A stretch of DNA of 10,268 bases. It comes from Burkholderiaceae bacterium (GTDB lineage Bacteria > Pseudomonadota > Gammaproteobacteria > Burkholderiales > Burkholderiaceae). Location of the stretch: assembly GCA_947457745.1 (NCBI GenBank), contig CANGWT010000050.1, forward strand, positions 1 through 10,268, read 5' to 3'. Of this stretch, positions 5,873-10,268 are shown piece after piece (the stretch's first letter is position 1; every line of letters starts with the position of its first letter). The translations under genes and the position numbers were made by a program. The notes beneath the pieces are model-generated. The model had not been told where the DNA came from. It did no database searches and was given only the letters and a program-made list of their open reading frames with translations.

Positions 5873-6257
5873 TCAAGATACATTTAAATTCGCAGAAACA
5901 CATGAGTGGGCCAGCATCGAAGATGATGGGCTAGTTTGGGTAGGCATTAGCAATCATGCGCAAGAAGCTTTGGGTGATGTCATGTTTTTCCAAGCGCCAA
6001 CAATTGGCCAACAAGTAAAGCAGGGCGAAGCCATTGCTGCAATAGAGTCCGTTAAAGCGGCAAGCGATATTCATGCTCCCATTAGCGGTGAGATTATTGC
6101 CCTCAATAAAGAAATGGATGCCAGCCCAGAGGCGGTAAATACTCAGCCGTATGCAGTGTGGTTATTTAAAATTAAACCAACATCCCCAGAGACGCTGAGC
6201 ACCAATCTAAATAGCTTGATGTCACTCACACAATACGAATCAAGCGCAGGCGCTTAA
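5865..6257 (+). CDS. gcvH: Glycine cleavage system H protein (lipoyl carrier), stand-alone
   Basis: A 130-residue lipoyl-domain protein. From the ATG at 5865 it starts MKTQDTFKFAETHEW, as H proteins do, and the lipoylated lysine in ESVKAASDIHAPISGE is K64, the same number as in E. coli. H protein carries the aminomethyl group between the P, T and L proteins during glycine breakdown in the cytoplasm, and in some organisms relays lipoyl groups to 2-oxoacid dehydrogenases. Neither gcvT nor gcvP is next to it. Near the C-terminus PYAVWLFKIK appears one residue shorter than the usual PYAGGW-type loop. An upstream TTG at 5820 would add 15 unrelated residues and is unlikely. The stop overlaps the priA stop by four bases. 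Confidence 0.9.
   Translation: MKTQDTFKFAETHEWASIEDDGLVWVGISNHAQEALGDVMFFQAPTIGQQVKQGEAIAAIESVKAASDIHAPISGEIIALNKEMDASPEAVNTQPYAVWLFKIKPTSPETLSTNLNSLMSLTQYESSAGA
6242..6255. repeat. Inverted repeat at the convergent gcvH/priA ends
   Basis: AAGCGC-AG-GCGCTT is a perfect palindrome ending in the shared TTAA of the two stop codons. In RNA it would fold as a 5-base stem with a 4-base loop. There is no T run, so termination is only suggested by position. Confidence 0.35.
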
Positions 6258-8389
6258 ATAGCAATCGGATCGCGTTCTACCAACCATCGAATGCGCGATA
6301 TTTTGCTGATTCTTCCTGTAGAATCTTGGCGCAATTCTTGATCAATCATTTCAAGCGTTTCTTGCAGCACCTTACGATTGCCTGACTCAATTAATAATTG
6401 AGCTCTCTCTGCACCCGCTACTCGCATTACTGGCTTAGGTACTGGGTCATATACCTTAAGCTCTCTCGTCATCATGCCCCTATTTTTTATACGGCCCTTT
6501 AGTTCATTCAAAAACCTAATCGCCTGATCCAAACTTTTACCCTCAGCATGAATGAGTGCTTGATATGAGTAGGGCGGTAATTTTGCTTCTTCTCGTTCAT
6601 TTGCAGTAAATGCTAAAAACCCATCGATATCGTGTCTTAACAAATACTGAAATACGGGTGACTCTGGGTATTGTGTCTCGATATAAACATCACCCCCAGC
6701 CTCACCTTTAGTGCCTGACCTTCCTGCACGTCCCGCCACTTGAACTAGTTGTGCAAATAATCTTTCAGCCGCCCTAAAGTCTGCTGAATATAGTCGACTA
6801 TCCGCATCCAATACGGCCACCAATCCAATGTTTTGATAGTCGTGTCCTTTGGCAATCATTTGTGTACCAACAACAATATCAACATTGCCATCATGTATTT
6901 CTGCAAAGAGGGCTTCTGCTCCTTTGCTCTTTCTGCTTGAGTCCGTGTCAACCCGCAGCACTCTCGCATGTGGCCACATTTCTTCAATAGCATCTTCTAA
7001 TTTCTGTGTCCCATGACCAAGTGTTTTAAGATCTGCATTTCCACAATCAGGGCAAAACTGTGGAATAGGCTTTACCAATCCACAATGGTGACAATTTAAA
7101 ACTGATTTTTTACTTAATGCGCCAGCCTTATGCATTACCGTGTAAGTAGAGCATTGAGTACATTTTGATAACCAATTACATGCCGAGCAACTGAGTACCG
7201 GAGCATAGCCTCGCCTATTAATCAAAATTAAACTTTGTTTTTTTTCTGCAAGTGATTTTGTAATGGCATTCGCAAGCGTTTTTGTAATCAGACTTTTGTG
7301 TTTGGGCGCGCCTGCATCGCCTGGGCTAAATTGATTTCGTGGGTCACGTATATTAATTAAGTGCACACTAGGTAAGCTTGCACCCTGAGCACGCTGATCA
7401 AGTCGAATATTTTCATAGCGGCCTGATTGAGCTGCTAACCAAGTTTCTAGTGATGGAGTAGCGGAAGATAAGAGGATAGGTATTTTTTGGTCATGCGCTC
7501 GCCAGATTGCTAAATCTCTTGCAGAGTATCTAGTACCATCTTGTTGCTTATAAGATGGGTCGTGCTCTTCATCTACCACTATGGCGCGTAAGTTTGGCAT
7601 TGGTGTCAAAGCTGCCAGCCTAGTTCCTAAAACAATTTGCGCCTTGCCATTCATTGCCTCATACCAAGCAACACCTCTTTTCTTTTCGCTGATGCCACTA
7701 TGCAAAACCGCCATTTTTTTATCAGGGAAATAGGCGCTTATTCGTCTCTCTAATTGTGGGGTTAAATTAATTTCTGGTACCAGTAACAGCACTTGGGCAC
7801 CCTCATCATTTAGCATGCTTGCTAGCCAATTGAGGAAGACGGCAGTCTTCCCGCTACCGGTCTGACCCTGCATTAGGATTGCCCGAAATTGTTTTTCTTT
7901 TTTTTCCCCATCTCCCAATAATTTATTTAGGGCAATCTTTTGATTGGGATTCAATTGATCTTGTGTAATTAACCCCTCTGACATCACAAGGGTCTCTTTT
8001 TTGCTTTTCTTTTCTGCTGATTTCAGTTTTTCTGGAATCTTTTCCCAGTTATCTGCTTTTTTCCACATCTGCGGAATAACTGGCAAGATGGTTTCTCCCA
8101 GCGCATGAATGTAGTACTGACTAGCAAAATTCATTAGCCTTAAAAGGGCTGGATCGAATACCGGAAGTGGTGCGAGACTTTCCACGGACTTTAGTTTCGA
8201 TGATTCATAATCAGAGTGATTACTCACTTTTATTACAAGTCCTATTACTTTTGATCTTGCAAATGGCACTGCAACTACACTGCCTACTTCGGGTAATTTG
8301 CCTAATTTTTCAGCATCCCACAGGTAGTCAAAGCCCTGGGCCATAGGCTTATCTATAACTACCTGTACGACAGTGGGTTTAGGTGTCAT
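6254..8389 (-). CDS. priA: Primosomal protein N', replication restart helicase PriA
   Basis: A 711-residue superfamily 2 helicase that reloads the replisome at stalled or broken forks. The N-terminal DNA-binding region (1-105) is followed by a Lys-rich linker (about 110-140). The helicase core shows Walker A GQTGSGKT (175-182), DEEH (273-276), SATPS (309-313), VVGTQMIAKGHDY (506-518) and QVAGRAGR (550-557). A zinc module inserted in lobe 2 has eight cysteines in four pairs (401/404, 410/413, 433/436, 446/449). Length is near E. coli PriA (732). The ATG at 8389 has no clear ribosome site. It is preceded by a 261-base AT-rich gap with DnaA-box-like sequences, so it probably has its own promoter rather than depending on the atp-hemE transcript. 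Confidence 0.96.
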   Translation of the reverse strand: MTPKPTVVQVVIDKPMAQGFDYLWDAEKLGKLPEVGSVVAVPFARSKVIGLVIKVSNHSDYESSKLKSVESLAPLPVFDPALLRLMNFASQYYIHALGETILPVIPQMWKKADNWEKIPEKLKSAEKKSKKETLVMSEGLITQDQLNPNQKIALNKLLGDGEKKEKQFRAILMQGQTGSGKTAVFLNWLASMLNDEGAQVLLLVPEINLTPQLERRISAYFPDKKMAVLHSGISEKKRGVAWYEAMNGKAQIVLGTRLAALTPMPNLRAIVVDEEHDPSYKQQDGTRYSARDLAIWRAHDQKIPILLSSATPSLETWLAAQSGRYENIRLDQRAQGASLPSVHLINIRDPRNQFSPGDAGAPKHKSLITKTLANAITKSLAEKKQSLILINRRGYAPVLSCSACNWLSKCTQCSTYTVMHKAGALSKKSVLNCHHCGLVKPIPQFCPDCGNADLKTLGHGTQKLEDAIEEMWPHARVLRVDTDSSRKSKGAEALFAEIHDGNVDIVVGTQMIAKGHDYQNIGLVAVLDADSRLYSADFRAAERLFAQLVQVAGRAGRSGTKGEAGGDVYIETQYPESPVFQYLLRHDIDGFLAFTANEREEAKLPPYSYQALIHAEGKSLDQAIRFLNELKGRIKNRGMMTRELKVYDPVPKPVMRVAGAERAQLLIESGNRKVLQETLEMIDQELRQDSTGRISKISRIRWLVERDPIAI

Positions 8390-8412
8390 TTGCTAATTTT
8401 TCTGTTTTATCC

Positions 8413-8608
8413 TGTGGATAAGTCTGTGGATATCATTTGCTTTTTTCTACCACTTTAATTATTTTAAAGGAACAATAGCTTGCAAAGAAAATCGGTATTT
8501 TATTTATTTTCTATATAAATCAAAATCTTAGAACGATTACTAAAGGTGAAAGTTCACAACCCTCTTGAATCTCTCTGTATTTATGATTTTGCACAATTCT
8601 GTGCATAA
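8413..8608. promoter_or_regulatory. Cluster of DnaA-box-like 9-mers in the AT-rich priA upstream region
   Basis: On the minus strand TTATCCACA (8421-8413) is a perfect DnaA box, and ATATCCACA (8433-8425) sits 12 bases away in the same orientation with one mismatch. At the other end, TTTTGCACA (8587-8595, plus) and TTATGCACA (8608-8600, minus) face each other across four bases; both fit TTWTNCACA. The 150 bases between are strongly AT-rich. The gap 8390-8650 holds no gene. The facing pair is also a hairpin TGCACA-ATTC-TGTGCA, so a different function is possible. Confidence 0.45.
8497..8523 (-). promoter_or_regulatory. Possible priA promoter
   Basis: TTGATT (8523-8518), 15 bases, TAAAAT (8502-8497) on the minus strand; shifting the -35 by one base to TTTGAT gives a spacer of 16. 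Transcription would start near 8490, giving a leader of about 100 bases that includes the two boxes at 8413-8433. In such AT-rich DNA matches arise easily. Confidence 0.3.
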
Positions 8609-8650
8609 CTTTTTGCCGTAATATTGGCTAAAGTTAGCAATTACTTGCGT

Positions 8651-9763
8651 CTACTGCTTTGCTCGTAAAGCTTTTGACTTGGAGACTACCGCTTCACAGA
8701 GGGCTGTCACGCTTTCAGGTGGGGTAAATTGGTTGATGCCGTGACCCAGATTGAATACATGTCCATCCAGCGGATGAAGACCGGGCTTTAATGCGGGAGC
8801 ACTAGCTAAGTCCCCCAAAAGACCCTCCGCAGCACTTGCAATATGCTTTGGTTCTGAAAACAAAATTAGTGGATCTAGGTTGCCTTGTAAAGCCAGTGGC
8901 TTGTTGATATCTAAAAGCTGCTTACGAGCACGACTTAAGCGCATAGTCCAGTCGATCGCAATGACATCTGCTCCAATCTGCGCCATATCGTTTAACCAAA
9001 TACCGCCGCCTTTTGTAAACACAATGATTGGGAGCTTACGCCCCTCATGCTCACGGGGCAATAGTTCAATCACTTTTTGCATAGCAGCCAAGGACATGCG
9101 CTGATACCAACCATCGGGAAGTAAGCCCCCCCAGGTATCAAATATCATGAGTGCTTGTGCTCCAGCTTTTACCTGCTCAATTAAATAGGCTGCCACCGAC
9201 TGGACATTTATCTCAAGAATGTGCTCAAGCAAATCCGGGCGACTAAACATCATAGTCTTGGCATGACGAAAATCATCTGAGCCTGAACCATCAATCATGT
9301 AGCAGGCCAATGTCCATGGGCTTCCAGAAAAACCAATGAGCGGCACGCGCTGTTTACCATCTTGAATTAATGCCTTGCGAATTTCTGAAACAGCATCAAA
9401 AACATATTTGAGCTGATTCATATCAGCAACGCGTAATTTTTTTACTGCCTCTTCAGTACGAAGGGGGTGCTCGAAACTAGGTCCCTCACCTGCAGTAAAT
9501 TTCAGGCCCAAGCCCATAGCATCAGGAATGGTCAAAATATCGGAGAACAAAATCGCTGCGTCTAAGGGGTAACGATCCAATGGCTGGAGCGTTACCTCGG
9601 TTGCATAAGCTGGATTTTTAGCGAGCCCAAGGAAACTACCAGCTTTAGCTCGGGTTGCATTGTATTCTGGGAGATAGCGGCCGGCTTGGCGCATGAGCCA
9701 GAGCGGCGTTTGATCTACCGCTTCGCCCAAGCAGGCTCTTAAAAATCGATCATTAGACAACAA
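8651..9763 (-). CDS. hemE: Uroporphyrinogen decarboxylase
   Basis: A 370-residue enzyme that removes four carboxyl groups from uroporphyrinogen III to give coproporphyrinogen III in cytoplasmic haem synthesis. Conserved segments: PLWLMRQAGRYLPEY (20-34, with the substrate-binding arginines R25 and R29), AAILFSDIL (69-77, D75 being the catalytic aspartate), GFSGSPWTLACYMI (144-157), IFDTWGG (207-213) and NLGHGI (338-343, H341). Length fits the family. There is no in-frame ATG near the start: the frame begins TTG TTG at 9763, fifteen bases after the atpC stop, with only GGA as a possible ribosome site. The close spacing suggests co-transcription with the atp operon. Confidence 0.95.
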   Translation of the reverse strand: MLSNDRFLRACLGEAVDQTPLWLMRQAGRYLPEYNATRAKAGSFLGLAKNPAYATEVTLQPLDRYPLDAAILFSDILTIPDAMGLGLKFTAGEGPSFEHPLRTEEAVKKLRVADMNQLKYVFDAVSEIRKALIQDGKQRVPLIGFSGSPWTLACYMIDGSGSDDFRHAKTMMFSRPDLLEHILEINVQSVAAYLIEQVKAGAQALMIFDTWGGLLPDGWYQRMSLAAMQKVIELLPREHEGRKLPIIVFTKGGGIWLNDMAQIGADVIAIDWTMRLSRARKQLLDINKPLALQGNLDPLILFSEPKHIASAAEGLLGDLASAPALKPGLHPLDGHVFNLGHGINQFTPPESVTALCEAVVSKSKALRAKQ

Positions 9764-9778
9764 GGAAATATCCGACTC

Positions 9779-10195
9779 TTACTTTTTACGGCGGAAACGA
9801 GCAATAGCTGCTAGTTGTGCTGCTGCCATAGCAAACTCAGACTGCGCTAAGGCCATGTCAAAGTCAGTACCACGATTCTGCATAGCCTCTTCAGCACGTT
9901 TCTTAGCTTCGTTGGCTTTAGCTTCATCAAGATCATGTCCGCGAATGGCGGTATCGGCCAATACAGTGACATGATCCGGCTGCACTTCTAAATAGCCACC
10001 TGCAACGAATACAAACTCTTCATCTCCATCAGCTTTTTCAATACGAACTGAACCTGGACGAATGCGTGTAATCAAAGGAGTGTGGCCGCGCAAAATACCG
10101 AGCTCACCATTCTCACCAGGAAGAGCAACAAACTTAGCCTCTCCGCTGAAAATAGATTGCTCAGCACTTACTACATCGACGCGTATGGTTGACAT
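9779..10195 (-). CDS. atpC: F1Fo ATP synthase epsilon subunit
   Basis: A 138-residue epsilon subunit of the F1 sector, part of the central stalk, coupling rotation to catalysis and inhibiting ATP hydrolysis. The N-terminal beta-sandwich shows FVALPGENGELGILRGHTPL (23-42) and FVAGGYLEVQPDHVTVLAD (63-81). The C-terminal helical hairpin is Ala- and charge-rich and ends RFRRKK. The ATG at 10195 has a good Shine-Dalgarno, AGGGA (10204-10200), one of the few clear ones in this window. It is 21 bases after atpD, the normal order at the end of the atp operon. Confidence 0.96.
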   Translation of the reverse strand: MSTIRVDVVSAEQSIFSGEAKFVALPGENGELGILRGHTPLITRIRPGSVRIEKADGDEEFVFVAGGYLEVQPDHVTVLADTAIRGHDLDEAKANEAKKRAEEAMQNRGTDFDMALAQSEFAMAAAQLAAIARFRRKK

Positions 10196-10216
10196 AATTT
10201 CCCTAGATGAGTTCGA

Positions 10217-10268
10217 TTAAAGCTTCTTAGCTTTCTCGATGGCTTCATCAATTGAACCCACCATATAA
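10217..10268 (-). CDS. atpD: F1Fo ATP synthase beta subunit, C-terminal end (partial)
   Basis: The last 16 codons and TAA stop of a gene that runs off the right edge. The visible translation YMVGSIDEAIEKAKKL is the characteristic C-terminus of AtpD, the catalytic F1 subunit, and the atpC gene directly downstream confirms it. Confidence 0.9.
   Translation of the reverse strand, partial: YMVGSIDEAIEKAKKL

Noticed and set aside
8590..8605. TGCACA-ATTC-TGTGCA hairpin as the hemE terminator
   Set aside because: No T run follows on the minus strand, the direction of hemE; the T run lies on the plus-strand side where no gene ends.
8390..8650. A second replication origin
   Set aside because: Box spacing and an AT-rich core are suggestive, but dnaA is not nearby and the core gene context argues for a regulatory region; kept only as a finding.

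Overview
The window reads as a compact, moderately AT-rich betaproteobacterial chromosome, most likely Burkholderiaceae and probably Polynucleobacter or a close relative. The evidence is the atpD-atpC-hemE-priA order, a gmhA/diaA - dolP - cytochrome c cluster divergent from rsmI, a burkholderial-type N-terminal anchor of a cytochrome c5-like protein, and an rRNA leader with the usual boxA sequence. Identification is by recall of family motifs and gene order; no search was run. Most of the window is core housekeeping sequence. I see no CRISPR array, insertion sequence, phage gene or defence system.

Layout, left to right. 1-206: leader and promoter of an rRNA operon transcribed leftwards; the 16S gene itself must lie just outside the window. 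401-1117 (+): a GNAT acetyltransferase with its own promoter. 1114-2786 (-): a cluster of a GmhA/DiaA-type SIS protein, a DolP-type BON lipoprotein and a small periplasmic cytochrome c. 2876-3781 (+): rsmI, ending in a bidirectional terminator. 3823-4059 (-): a one-span membrane protein resembling only the anchor of a cytochrome c5-like protein. 4167-4242 (+): tRNA-Arg(CCG). 4324-5466 (+): a three-histidine-box fatty acid desaturase. 5508-5693 (+): a four-cysteine mini protein. 5690-5872 (-): an unrecognised start-less coding remnant. 5865-6257 (+): a stand-alone gcvH. 6254-8389 (-): priA. 8390-8650: an AT-rich gap with DnaA-box-like 9-mers. 8651-10268 (-): hemE, atpC and the end of atpD.

How the genes fit together. 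atpD, atpC and hemE are separated by only 21 and 15 bases and are probably one transcript, with priA 261 bases further on under its own control. The SIS, BON and cytochrome genes form a second leftward unit, mirroring the E. coli diaA-dolP neighbourhood next to rsmI but without yraN. Three convergent pairs end with 4-base overlapping stop codons, showing strong compaction.

The points most worth a second look are the DnaA-box-like cluster upstream of priA, the anchor-only cytochrome relative, the start-less minus-strand remnant at 5690-5872, and the solitary gcvH.
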